A DNA stretch of 64,000 nt, from positions 62,001 to 126,000 of the forward strand of contig NZ_BBYJ01000024.1 of the NCBI RefSeq assembly GCF_001528665.1. Reading direction: 5' to 3'. Positions within the stretch are counted from its first letter, which is position 1. Every line of letters starts with the position of its first letter. The DNA comes from Microtetraspora malaysiensis (GTDB taxonomy: Bacteria; Actinomycetota; Actinomycetes; Streptosporangiales; Streptosporangiaceae). Shown here piece by piece: positions 50,021 to 58,931 of this stretch. The translations under genes were made by a program, and so were the position numbers. A model generated the notes under the pieces. It worked only from the letters and a program-made list of their open reading frames with translations, had not been told where the DNA came from and searched no databases.

Positions 50021-52675
50021 TTCCAGCCTGGCCAGCTCGACCCTGGAGGAGACGCCAAGCTTGGGGAAGGCGCGGTAGAGGTGGTAGCTCACGGTCTTGG
50101 CGCTGATGAAGAGTCTGGCGCCGATCTCCCTGTTCGTCAGACCCGTGACCGCCAGCCGTACGATCTGCAACTCCTGCGGCGACAGGTCGGCCTGCTTGTC
50201 GGCGTCCGCGGAGGCGACCACCGCCTCTCCGGCCGCTCGCAACTCGGCGCTCGCCCTGTCACCCCAGGGTCGGGCGCCGAGACGGTGGAAGGTCTCCATC
50301 GCGGCCCGCAGGTAGGTACGCGCCTCGCGCTTGCGGCGCTCGCGGCGCAGCCACTCGCCGTAGAGCAGCTCGGTCCTGGCTCGTTCGAAGGGGCGCGCGT
50401 GCGACCTCAGGGCGGCCAGATAGTGCTCCTCTCTCGACTCCAGCAGGGCCAGGCAGCGGTGCAGCACGGCGTCCGACCAGTCAAGGCGGGCCGCGGCCGC
50501 CCACTCCTCGAACCGTGCCATCGGCTTCTTCGCCCGTTCGGGCTCCCCGGCCCGCACCGCGGCTTCCACCTGGTCGGCGGCGAAATGAACCGCCTGGATC
50601 TGGTGGCGTACCGGACCTGCCATCGCCCCCTCCAGGCGGTCGAGCGCCCGCGTGTGACGGCCACGGCTCAGGTCGAGCAGCGCCAGCGCCCACTCGCCCC
50701 AGGCCGTTCCGTTGGCGATCCCGGTGATGCTGAAGTGGTCGGCGCAGGACGCGGCCAGCTCGGCGCAGCGAGCGTCGTCACCCTGGACGGCGGCGAGCCA
50801 GGCGAGGATGCCCGTCAGGTAGCCGGCCCGGTGGGGCTGGCCGACGTCCGAGGCGATCCGCAGCCCTTCGGTGGCGTCGGCGAGCGCGCCGCGGAACCGG
50901 TTCAGGTAGAGCTCGGCGGAGGCGAGCGTCACGTAGCTGATCGGGAGCCATCCGGTCATGCCCAGGGTCCGGCACTCCTCCACGAGCGCAGAGGAGATCT
51001 CCCGCTGCGCCTCGAAGTCGCCGACCAGGCCGGCCACGAACGCGCCGTTGATCCGCAGCTGGTAGCCCTCCCGGTCGATCCGCCTGGCATCGTCCACCAG
51101 GGGGCGCATGGCGGGCAGGCCCTCGGTGGGTCCGCGGTTGAGGGATTCTGCCGCGGCGGCGACGGCGTCGACCGCGCTTTCCAGGCCGTCTTCCGGACGC
51201 AGTCGCAGCGCGCGCAGTCCTGCGGCCACGTCCCGGAGGCGTTCCGGATCACTGAGCTGCCAGGCGTTGCGACCCGCGTCGACGAGCATCAGCCCGGCCG
51301 CCACCGGATCGAGTTCGGCGACGCGTTCTGCGCCCGAGACCAGGAGGTCGTGAGCAATGTGGACTGAGCCGCGTTCGAAGGCCACCCTGGCACGCAGATC
51401 GGCCAGCCGGGCCATGGCGCGCGGGTCGTCGACGAGGCGGGACGCCCGCTCGGCCAGCCCCTGTGCCCGCTCGGGCCGACCGGCGTCGGCCGCCGCCACG
51501 GCGGCCTCGGTCAGGCGCGTGGCCAGCTTTTCCCGATCGGTGGTGAGCTCGGCGGCCCGCTCGAGCGCCGCCGCGGCGGCCGCGTGGCCGTGCCGTTCCC
51601 TGGCTCGTGCCGCGGTGCGCTCCAGCGCGGACGCGGCCCGCTCATCGGGGCCGAGCGCCGCCGCGGCCAGGTGCCAGGCCTGCCGGTCCTCATGGTCGTG
51701 GAGGACGTCCACGAGAACCCGATGTACGGCGAGACGCTGGTCGAACGGCGCGGCGTGGAGGGCGGCCGCGCGCATCAGCGGATGCGCGAATGTGACCGTT
51801 CCACCGTCCGGCGAGAGGATGCCTTCCGCGGCGCCGAGTGCCTCCGCTCCGATGCCCAGCCGCTCTGCCGCGCGCAGCACGACGCCCAGATCTCCGGTGC
51901 CCTCGACCGCGGCGAGCAAGAGCATCGTCCGGGCATTCGGTGGCAGCGCTGCGATGCGGGCCTCATACGCCTCCTGGATCCGGCGTGGCAGGGGCAGCGG
52001 CTTGAGCGGATCTCCCGTACGGGGTAGTTCGATCAGCGCAAGTGGGTTGCCCCGGCTCTCCCCGAGCACCCGGGCCCTGGTCGCGTCCGCCAGTCCCGGA
52101 TCCCGGTCGTCCAGCAGCGCCGCCGCGGCCTCGGCGTCCAGCGGATCGAGCCTGCGCTCCGGCAGACCGGGTGCGCTGAACCCCTCACGCGTGGCGAAGA
52201 CGAGCACGATCCCCTCGGCGTCAAGGCGTCTGGCGGCGAACAGCAGCGCGTCGGCGGACGCCTGATCCAGCCAGTGGGCGTCGTCCACCAGGCAGAGGAC
52301 CGGCCCCTCTTCCGCGGCCTCCGCCAGTAGGGAGAGCGTGGCGAGGCTGATGAGGAAACGATCCTGGCCCGCTCCCCCGCCGAGACCCAGCGCACCCTTG
52401 AGCGCGTCGGACTGCGGTTCGGGCAGTGTCGCCACGCGGGCCAGCTCCGGCCGCAGCAGCTGGTGCAGGGCCGCGAACGGCAGCTCGGCCTCGGTCTCCA
52501 CGCCGGTGCTGCGCAGGACCCGGAACCCCTCGGCCCTCTCCACGGCGTGGCCGAGGAGGGCCGTCTTGCCGATGCCCGGGTCGCCCCAGATGACCACGGC
52601 CCCGCTGCGCCCGGCCCGCGCGCCGTCCAGGAGATCCTCGATGGCGCGCTGGTCGTGTTCTCTGCCCCTAAGCAT
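50006..52675 (-). CDS. large LuxR-family (LAL) transcriptional regulator
   Basis: An 889-residue STAND ATPase regulator: N-terminal P-loop WGDPGIGKTALL (about 30-41), Walker B VLCLVDDAHWLD, a long TPR-like helical middle, and a C-terminal LuxR HTH (LSPQELQIVRLAVTGLTNREIGARLFISAKTVSYHLYRAFPKLGV). Such regulators integrate ATP and small-ligand signals, often controlling secondary metabolism or sugar use. Target unknown; the overlapping ABC exporter is a candidate. The ATG at 52673-52675 (MLRGREHD) fits the family start. Confidence 0.92.
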   Translation of the reverse strand: MLRGREHDQRAIEDLLDGARAGRSGAVVIWGDPGIGKTALLGHAVERAEGFRVLRSTGVETEAELPFAALHQLLRPELARVATLPEPQSDALKGALGLGGGAGQDRFLISLATLSLLAEAAEEGPVLCLVDDAHWLDQASADALLFAARRLDAEGIVLVFATREGFSAPGLPERRLDPLDAEAAAALLDDRDPGLADATRARVLGESRGNPLALIELPRTGDPLKPLPLPRRIQEAYEARIAALPPNARTMLLLAAVEGTGDLGVVLRAAERLGIGAEALGAAEGILSPDGGTVTFAHPLMRAAALHAAPFDQRLAVHRVLVDVLHDHEDRQAWHLAAAALGPDERAASALERTAARARERHGHAAAAAALERAAELTTDREKLATRLTEAAVAAADAGRPERAQGLAERASRLVDDPRAMARLADLRARVAFERGSVHIAHDLLVSGAERVAELDPVAAGLMLVDAGRNAWQLSDPERLRDVAAGLRALRLRPEDGLESAVDAVAAAAESLNRGPTEGLPAMRPLVDDARRIDREGYQLRINGAFVAGLVGDFEAQREISSALVEECRTLGMTGWLPISYVTLASAELYLNRFRGALADATEGLRIASDVGQPHRAGYLTGILAWLAAVQGDDARCAELAASCADHFSITGIANGTAWGEWALALLDLSRGRHTRALDRLEGAMAGPVRHQIQAVHFAADQVEAAVRAGEPERAKKPMARFEEWAAAARLDWSDAVLHRCLALLESREEHYLAALRSHARPFERARTELLYGEWLRRERRKREARTYLRAAMETFHRLGARPWGDRASAELRAAGEAVVASADADKQADLSPQELQIVRLAVTGLTNREIGARLFISAKTVSYHLYRAFPKLGVSSRVELARLELGAS

Positions 52676-52758
52676 GATCCGCAATGTAGCGAGACAGGAC
52701 ACGGCAGTAAGGGCGGGGGCCGGGGGCGTCAACGCGGTTCCGGGCGAGCGCTTCCGGA

Positions 52759-53328
52759 TCAGCGGGCGAAGCCCGCGGCGACGGCTCTGATGGCCGCGGC
52801 GAGGTCGCGGCCGGTGGGCGCGTGCTCGGGGTCGATCAGCCACTGCGACAGCAGGCCGCTGAGCAGCGTCTGGTAGAGCCGGCCGGTCACGCGGAGCGTC
52901 TCGGGGTCGGCGTCCGGGTCGAAGATCTCGGCGAGGCCGTACCGCGCCTCCTCCAGGCCGGTGCCGAACGCCTCGCGCATCTCCGGCAGGTGGTCGAGCT
53001 GGGTGATCACCTCGAACTGGGTGGCCCACAGCGGCCTCCGCTCGGTGAACGAGCCGACCACCCGCTCCCAGATCGCCTCGAACCGCTCCTGTGAGCCGGG
53101 ACGCATGCCGGTGTCCGTGCCGAGCGCCCGCTCCAACTCGTCGCCCCACTCACGCATGGTGTCGACGAGCGCCTCGTTGAGCAGGGCCTTCGTGGACCGG
53201 AAGTGGTAGCCGATGGAGGCCAGGCTGGTGCCGGAGGCCGCCGCGATGTCGCGCGCGGTGGTGCGCGTGTACCCCTTCTCATAGAGGCAGCGCTTGGCTC
53301 CGGCGAGCAGGTCTTCGCGATTTCCCAT
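52759..53328 (-). CDS. TetR family transcriptional regulator
   Basis: A 189-residue TetR repressor with HTH KGYTRTTARDIAAASGTSLASIGYHFRSTKALL and a ligand-binding helical C-terminal domain. It is divergent from an FAD monooxygenase across 119 bases containing four tandem 13-bp units, its likely operator. The ligand may be the substrate of the monooxygenase. ATG at 53326-53328 without a strong ribosome binding site. Confidence 0.9.
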   Translation of the reverse strand: MGNREDLLAGAKRCLYEKGYTRTTARDIAAASGTSLASIGYHFRSTKALLNEALVDTMREWGDELERALGTDTGMRPGSQERFEAIWERVVGSFTERRPLWATQFEVITQLDHLPEMREAFGTGLEEARYGLAEIFDPDADPETLRVTGRLYQTLLSGLLSQWLIDPEHAPTGRDLAAAIRAVAAGFAR

Positions 53329-53349
53329 GGCGATCAGACTACCCCAACG

Positions 53350-53401
53350 TCTGAGACATTGTTCTGAGACATCTGTACTAGACATCTCTCTGAGACACTT
53401 G
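53350..53401. promoter_or_regulatory. array of four tandem 13-bp units (putative TetR operator)
   Basis: Consecutive 13-mers at 53350, 53363, 53376 and 53389 read TCTGAGACATTGT, TCTGAGACATCTG, TACTAGACATCTC and TCTGAGACACTTG. Units 1, 2 and 4 share TCTGAGACA exactly; unit 3 is diverged. The array fills the regulator/monooxygenase intergenic region. Confidence 0.7.
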
Positions 53402-53447
53402 TACAGTCGATCACATCGGCCCTACCGAATCCCCCCGAGGAGTCCCC

Positions 53448-54641
53448 ATGAAGACGGTCCTGATCTCCGGCGCGAGCATCGCCGGCCCGACGCTCGCGTA
53501 CTGGCTCAGCGAGTACGGCTTCGCGCCGACGGTGGTCGAGCGTGCCCCCGCGCTGCGGGACGGCGGCTACAAGGTCGACATCCGGGGTGCCGCCCTCGAC
53601 GTGGTGGAGCGGATGGGCCTGCTGCCGCGGATCGAGGCGCTCAGCACGGACATGAAGGTCGCCCACTTCGTGGACGCCGATGGCAAGCGGGTCGCCAGCA
53701 TGGACGCCGCGCTGTTCGGCGGCCGTGAGAACACCGACGTCGAGATCATGCGCGGCGACCTCGGCAGCCTCCTCCACGAGGCGACCGCCGACCGCGTGGA
53801 GTACGTCTTCGACGACTCGATCACCTCGCTGGCCGAGACCGAGGACGGCGTGCTCGTCACCTTCGAGCGCGGCCCGTCACGCGTGTTCGACCTGGTCGTC
53901 GGCGCCGACGGGCTGCACTCGAACGTGCGCCGGCTGGCCTTCGGCGAGGAGGGCCGGTTCACCCGCGACCTCGGCCACCACATCTCGATCTTCACGGTGC
54001 CCAACCACCTGAACCTGGACCGTGTCGAGATGGGCCGCGCCGAGCCCGGGGCGTCCGCCCTCATGTACGCCACGGCCCGCGCCGCCGACGCCCGCGCGAT
54101 GTTCCTCTTCGCCTCGGACGGCCTCACCGCCGACCGGCACGACATCGAGGGCCAGAAGAAGGTGGTCGCCGAGCGGTTCGCTGACCACGGCTGGGAGGTG
54201 CCGCGACTGCTCGGCGCCATGGCGGACGCGCCCGACTTCTACTTCGACTCGCTCAGCCAGGTCCACATGGACACCTGGTCCAGGGGGCGGGTCGTCCTGG
54301 TGGGCGACGCCGCATACTGCGCGTCCCCGGCCTCGGGGCAGGGCACCAGCCTCTCCCTCGTCGGCGCGTACGTGCTGGCCGGGGAGCTGGCCGCCGCGTC
54401 CGGCGACCATGTCGCCGGCTTCGCCGCGTACGAGCGCGAGCTGCGGCCCTTCGTCGCGGCCAACCAGGCCCTGGCCGAGAGCAACCTCAAGGGGATGGTC
54501 ATGAAGTCGGCGTTCCAGATGCGGTTCCAGATGTTCATGCTGCGCCTGCTGCCCCACCTGCCCGGCTCCGCCGGCATGGCCGAGCGCGTGACGGCCAAGA
54601 TCCACGAGGCCGCGACCTCGATCTCCCTGAAGTCCTACTGA
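53448..54641 (+). CDS. FAD-dependent aromatic monooxygenase (rifampicin/tetracycline hydroxylase-like)
   Basis: A 397-residue class A flavin monooxygenase: VLISGASIAGPTLAYWL (FAD Rossmann variant), VGADGLHSNVR (DG motif), and VLVGDAAYCASPASGQGTSLS (GD motif). The closest-looking group includes antibiotic-inactivating and polyketide hydroxylases; substrate unknown. GAGGAG lies six bases before the ATG. Divergent TetR gene suggests induction by the substrate. Confidence 0.9.
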   Translation: MKTVLISGASIAGPTLAYWLSEYGFAPTVVERAPALRDGGYKVDIRGAALDVVERMGLLPRIEALSTDMKVAHFVDADGKRVASMDAALFGGRENTDVEIMRGDLGSLLHEATADRVEYVFDDSITSLAETEDGVLVTFERGPSRVFDLVVGADGLHSNVRRLAFGEEGRFTRDLGHHISIFTVPNHLNLDRVEMGRAEPGASALMYATARAADARAMFLFASDGLTADRHDIEGQKKVVAERFADHGWEVPRLLGAMADAPDFYFDSLSQVHMDTWSRGRVVLVGDAAYCASPASGQGTSLSLVGAYVLAGELAAASGDHVAGFAAYERELRPFVAANQALAESNLKGMVMKSAFQMRFQMFMLRLLPHLPGSAGMAERVTAKIHEAATSISLKSY

Positions 54642-54709
54642 GCCCGGCACGCGCGTGGCCCGGATCTGTGCGGGTAGTGGCGCTGCATGAGGTCCGAGGA
54701 GGGGTGGCC

Positions 54710-54952
54710 ATGGCTGAGCGTGCCGCGCTTGAGGAGATGCGGAAGGTCCTGGACGAGGTCTTCCACGACCGCGAGCGGGCCACCCGCCGCGAGGTCTACG
54801 CCTCGGCGTCCGCCCGGGTGAGCCTACCGGCCGACATGCTGGCGCATCTGAACGAGATGCCCGACCGCAGCTACAGCCGCCAGGAGATGGTGGACGCCAT
54901 CAACAAGGTCATCGAGAGCCGCGGCGAACAGGACGTGCTCGGACTGCTCTGA
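54710..54952 (+). CDS. small helical protein of unknown function
   Basis: An 80-residue, mostly helical and highly charged protein (AALEEMRKVLDEVFHDRERATRREVY, then LPADMLAHLNEMPDRSYSRQEMVDAINKVIESRG). It recalls small actinobacterial DUF2795-like proteins, but the match is uncertain. GAGGAGGGG precedes the ATG at 54710. Downstream of the monooxygenase by 68 bases and convergent with the channel gene. Confidence 0.65.
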   Translation: MAERAALEEMRKVLDEVFHDRERATRREVYASASARVSLPADMLAHLNEMPDRSYSRQEMVDAINKVIESRGEQDVLGLL

Positions 54953-54984
54953 CCGGCCTCATCCCGCGGCGCACCGTTCACGGT

Positions 54985-56856
54985 TCAGTCCTCGGCGACG
55001 ACGATGACGTGGTCGCCCTCGCCCAGGACCAGCGGCACACCCTTGGGCGGGTTGAGCGTCACGCCGTAGGCGGGCGGCTCGTCACTGAGCCGGCCCCGGC
55101 GGTACCCGATCGCGACCTCTCCCCTGCGCCGCGCCGACTCGATGACGGTCGCGAAGTTCGCCTCCGCACCCGGCCGCACGTAGTCCACGGCGGGTTTGAG
55201 ATAGACCTCCGACCCCGCCGGGTCGAACAGGTCGGCGAAGACGGCGTACAGGTCGCGGTTCTCGGCGAGCTGGGTCAGCAGCAGGCAGATCAGCTTGCTG
55301 CTGACGATGAAGTCGTCCGCCTTGGTGACCTGGGCGATCTCGCGGTTGTTGTCGTCGTTCATCTCCGTGACGATCGAATACGGATCGCCCAGCCGCACCT
55401 CGATGTCGCGCAGGTGGAGCAGCGTGACCAGCGTGCGGTCGTCGGCCCGGTCCGGATCGACGCCGTCGTTCGAGAGCACCACGATGTGTTGGTACGACCC
55501 CAGGTCGAGCGCCTCCAGCGACCGCCTGCTGGTCGGCTCGCACATCTTGTAGCCGACCACCAGGTTCTGCCGCTCGCTCTCCACCGCGTGCGCGGGGCGG
55601 TGGGGCGCGGCGACGTCCACCACCGAGCCGGGCGGGGCGAGCCGGTCCAGCAAATCGATGATCTTGGTGGCGCGGGCGTTCCATCCGATCAGCAGCGTGC
55701 GGTCCGGCACCGGCTCCCGCTCCGGCGCGGTGGTGATCACGTCCTCGATGATGGGGTACGGCCGGCCGGCCAGGCGGATGAGCAGGTCGTCCTCGGCGAC
55801 CACGATCATGCTGTCGCCGACCTCGATCGGGGTGTCGGGCGGTGGGTTGACCATCACCGGCCCGCCGGCCTTGTGCACCCCGATCGGCACCCCCAGCTCG
55901 TACGCATTGAGCACCTCGCCGTACTTGCTGCCCACCAGCGCGGGCTCGGGCCGGAAGTAGATCTCGTTTCCGGCGAAGTTCAGCAGGTCGGTGCAGACCG
56001 TGGACAGGCCGGCCTGGCGGTGCGACTGGACGACCATGCGGATCGTGATGTCGTCGGCGTCGATCACGAGCGCCGACTCCCCGGCGGCGAGCCGGGCCGC
56101 CGCGAGGTTCTCGGAGTCCTGGACGGCGGCCACGATGTGCGGGTGGGCGCCGCGCCACGGCCGGTTGTTCAGCAACAGAAGGACCTTGATGACGTCGATG
56201 TCGGCGTCCTCGACCTGCGGTGGCATCACCATGATCGATTTCGCCGTGTCCGGGCTGACGAGTTCGAGGTCCGCCTTCTTGAGCGGGTTGCCGGAGCGGC
56301 AGATGACCCGGGTCTGGCCGGTGTCGGGCACCCGCATCCGGATCTGGTCCTCCATGGCAACCTTGTCACGGTCGGCGAGGACCACCACGCACGAGCGGCG
56401 GGCGCTCTGGTTGGCCGTCACCAGCTCGCCGATCACCGTGAAGACCTGCTCCGACCAGCCCAGGATGATCGTGTGCCCGTGCTCGACGAGCTGGGAGCGG
56501 CCCTTGCGCAGCTCGGCGATCCGCGCGTCCAGGCCGGTGGTGAGCACACCGATGAGGGCGCTGACGATGAAGATGCCGCCGACCGTGACAGCGAGCATCA
56601 GGCCCAGGAAGACCGGGCTACCGGTGTCGCCGCCCATCGTGCCCGGGTCGAGCGTGCGCAGCAGGCTCATCCACGCCACGCCGATCCAGCCGTTGTTGTC
56701 CTCGGCGTCCTCGTCGGTGAAGACCACGATCAGGACCGTGACCACCGCGATCAGCGCGACCGAGGCGAGCCCCAGCCAGCCGATCAGCGCGGGGGTGCCC
56801 CGGTCCATCGTGCCGTCGAACCAGTACCGCACGCGGGCCCGCAAACTCGCCAGCAC
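54985..56856 (-). CDS. CASTOR/POLLUX-like ion channel protein
   Basis: A 623-residue protein: two membrane helices (about 24-46 and 80-108) enclosing a pore-like loop with WMSLLRTLDPGTM, then two RCK-type Rossmann domains (TIILGWSEQVFTVIGEL and TLLIGWNARATKIIDLL) each followed by a TrkA-C-like module (ending PLVLGEGDHVIVVAED). This is the architecture of plant CASTOR/POLLUX channels and their bacterial homologues; ion selectivity is unproven. GTG start with GGGAGCG upstream. Confidence 0.85.
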   Translation of the reverse strand: MLASLRARVRYWFDGTMDRGTPALIGWLGLASVALIAVVTVLIVVFTDEDAEDNNGWIGVAWMSLLRTLDPGTMGGDTGSPVFLGLMLAVTVGGIFIVSALIGVLTTGLDARIAELRKGRSQLVEHGHTIILGWSEQVFTVIGELVTANQSARRSCVVVLADRDKVAMEDQIRMRVPDTGQTRVICRSGNPLKKADLELVSPDTAKSIMVMPPQVEDADIDVIKVLLLLNNRPWRGAHPHIVAAVQDSENLAAARLAAGESALVIDADDITIRMVVQSHRQAGLSTVCTDLLNFAGNEIYFRPEPALVGSKYGEVLNAYELGVPIGVHKAGGPVMVNPPPDTPIEVGDSMIVVAEDDLLIRLAGRPYPIIEDVITTAPEREPVPDRTLLIGWNARATKIIDLLDRLAPPGSVVDVAAPHRPAHAVESERQNLVVGYKMCEPTSRRSLEALDLGSYQHIVVLSNDGVDPDRADDRTLVTLLHLRDIEVRLGDPYSIVTEMNDDNNREIAQVTKADDFIVSSKLICLLLTQLAENRDLYAVFADLFDPAGSEVYLKPAVDYVRPGAEANFATVIESARRRGEVAIGYRRGRLSDEPPAYGVTLNPPKGVPLVLGEGDHVIVVAED

Positions 56857-56944
56857 CCGTCACGCTCCCCGCCGTCCGCCCATCCCCTCCACCCGAACCA
56901 CACTAAACGCCGCGGATCAGATCAGAAGGAACATAGCAATGGGC

Positions 56945-57853
56945 TCAATCGTGCTCGGGCGCCCCCTGCCGCCAGTAACCCATGAAGGCGACGCACGAGC
57001 GGTCCACGCCCAGCTCCCGCACCAGGTGGCGGCGCAGCTCGCGGACCACACCCATCTCACCGGCCAGCCAGGCGTAGAAGCCGCCGGACGCCCGCTCGGG
57101 CACGTCCCAGAGGCGCTCAGGGGACTCGTCGCCGGGGCCGTCGCCGGACTCCTCGCCCCGCTCCGGCCCGCCCGCCGCGACCCCGAGTTCCCGTACGGCG
57201 TCGCGCACGGCGGGGATCAGCAGCTCACCGTGCGGCGCCGTACCGCGGGGCAGCCAGGTGACCTCGACGTTCGGCGTGACACGCAGGTCGAGGACATCGC
57301 CGGGGCCGGGCACCTCCAGGAGCACCCGGACGGCGGCGGAGTCGCCGAGGGTCTCGGCGATCGCGGAGACGGCGGGGACGGCGGTCTCGTCCCCCACCAG
57401 CAGCAGCCGGGTCGCGCCGGCCGGAGGCGCCCACTCGACCCCGACCGGCGGGCCGGAATACCGCGCGTCGGGGCCGACGATGACCACGGGGCTGCCCGGA
57501 CGCGCCTGCGCCGCCCACCGGGAGGCGACCCCCACGGGTCCGTGCAACGCGAAGTCGACGTCCAGCTCGCGGTGCCGGCCCGGAGCCTCGCGCAGGGCAC
57601 GCACGGTGTAGGTGCGGATCGGGTTCTTCCTGTCTTCCGGGAGATCGCGCCAGATGGGGAACCAGTCCGGCCCGGTGGGGAAGGCGTCCAGCCCGGCGTC
57701 CGGCAGCGGCACCACGACCTTGACCCGCTGGTCGTACCCGTCGTGCCCGAACCCGGACAGCTCCTCACCCGCGAACGTGACCCGTACGAAGGTCGGGCTG
57801 AGCCGCTCGGTACGGGCGACGTGCAGGCGGAACGGCCGATAGGCGACGGTCAT
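56945..57853 (-). CDS. siderophore-interacting FAD-dependent reductase
   Basis: A 302-residue ViuB/SIP-family ferric-siderophore reductase: N-terminal FAD-binding barrel with RTYTVRALRE, a DFALHGPVGVASRWA segment, and a C-terminal NAD(P)-binding SIP domain ending FMGYWRQGAPEHD. It releases iron from imported siderophores. GGAGG is just before the ATG at 57853. Two iron boxes lie directly upstream, so it should be repressed when iron is plentiful. Confidence 0.93.
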   Translation of the reverse strand: MTVAYRPFRLHVARTERLSPTFVRVTFAGEELSGFGHDGYDQRVKVVVPLPDAGLDAFPTGPDWFPIWRDLPEDRKNPIRTYTVRALREAPGRHRELDVDFALHGPVGVASRWAAQARPGSPVVIVGPDARYSGPPVGVEWAPPAGATRLLLVGDETAVPAVSAIAETLGDSAAVRVLLEVPGPGDVLDLRVTPNVEVTWLPRGTAPHGELLIPAVRDAVRELGVAAGGPERGEESGDGPGDESPERLWDVPERASGGFYAWLAGEMGVVRELRRHLVRELGVDRSCVAFMGYWRQGAPEHD

Positions 57854-57868
57854 GGAGCCTCCATCAAC

Positions 57869-57882
57869 TTAGGCATGCCTAA
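57869..57882. promoter_or_regulatory. iron box 1 (IdeR/DmdR site)
   Basis: TTAGGCATGCCTAA, a perfect palindrome matching the core of the DtxR/IdeR consensus TTAGGTTAGGCTAACCTAA, 16 bases before the reductase start. Confidence 0.8.
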
Positions 57883-57888
57883 CTTTGC

Positions 57889-57902
57889 TTAGGCTAACCT
57901 AG
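57889..57902. promoter_or_regulatory. iron box 2 (IdeR/DmdR site)
   Basis: TTAGGCTAACCTAG matches the right part of the IdeR consensus with one difference. It is spaced 20 bases from box 1 (about two helical turns), favouring cooperative binding. Confidence 0.8.
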
Positions 57903-58067
57903 CCTGCCACGATCAGGCCAGCGGAAGATCGGCCAAGCGGCAGGCAAGGCCGGGTCGCGGCCGCACCCTGACCGGCGTGGAACCCTTGCGCGGGGTCCGG
58001 GTTCCCCGATGCTCGGCCCTATGACCACCATCGACGGACAGCGCGCCCCCCTGAAGGCCGGGCGCCG

Positions 58068-58931
58068 GTGATCGCGGTGCTCCTGGCCGTACTCGCGGCG
58101 GCCTGCAACGCCCTCTCGTCGGTGTTGCAGCGCCGGGCGGCGCGCACCGCGCCCCAGAGCGACGCCTTCAAGCTGGTGCTGCTGTGGGACATGATGCGCA
58201 AACCGGTCTGGCTGAGCGGCATCGTCGCCTTGATCGGCGGCTTCCTCCTCCAGGCGAGCGCCCTCAATTTCGGGACGCTCGCGCTGGTGCAACCGCTGCT
58301 CATCACGGAGCTGCCGTTCACCATGCTGATCATCTGGTTGATGTACCGGATCAAGCTGAACTGGAGCCTGTGGCGGGCCATCATCGCCCTCACCGTCGGG
58401 CTGGGGGTCCTACTCGCCTCCGCGAGCCCCGGGCACGGAACCCGGGCTCCGGACGCCGCCGACTGGATCATCGTCACGGTGGTGTGCGGCGCCATCCTGG
58501 CGTACCTCATCGCGACGGCGAAGATCACCCGTGGTTCGCAGCGGGCTGCCCTGCTCGGGACCGCCTCCGGCCTCGGCTTCGCCTTCACCGCGGCGCTGAT
58601 GAAGGAGAGCACCCGCCTCTTCGACTCCGAGGGATCCCATCTGCTGACCACATGGCCGGTGTACGCCATGGTGGCGGCCGGCGTGTTCAGCGTCTACCTG
58701 CTGCAGAACGCCCTGCAGAGCGGCACCCTCGTCGTCGTCCAGCCGACGCTCAACATCTCCGACCCCGTGGCGAGCATCGGCCTCGGCGTCGCGCTCTTCG
58801 GCGAGACCATCCGGCTGGGCGGCTGGATCGCGGCCGAGCTGATCGGCGTCGGCCTGATCTTCTACGGCAGCGTCAAGCTGGCCCAGTCGCCGCAGATCCG
58901 CCAGGGAGACCTGATGGCACTACCGGAGTGA
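58068..58931 (+). CDS. DMT-type membrane protein (EamA/NIPA-like)
   Basis: A 287-residue membrane protein with about nine or ten helices in two repeats (LAAACNALSSVLQRRAAR...FGTLALVQPLLITELPF and GTLVVVQPTLNISDPVASIGLGVALFGE). It resembles DMT-superfamily exporters and the magnesium-transporter-like NIPA group; substrate unknown. GTG start at 58068. Its last 59 bases overlap the convergent glycosyltransferase gene. Confidence 0.82.
   Translation: MIAVLLAVLAAACNALSSVLQRRAARTAPQSDAFKLVLLWDMMRKPVWLSGIVALIGGFLLQASALNFGTLALVQPLLITELPFTMLIIWLMYRIKLNWSLWRAIIALTVGLGVLLASASPGHGTRAPDAADWIIVTVVCGAILAYLIATAKITRGSQRAALLGTASGLGFAFTAALMKESTRLFDSEGSHLLTTWPVYAMVAAGVFSVYLLQNALQSGTLVVVQPTLNISDPVASIGLGVALFGETIRLGGWIAAELIGVGLIFYGSVKLAQSPQIRQGDLMALPE

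Noticed and set aside
55009-56985. 658-codon plus-strand frame opposite the channel gene
   Set aside because: Antisense shadow with Asp/His/Arg-rich sequence and no motif.
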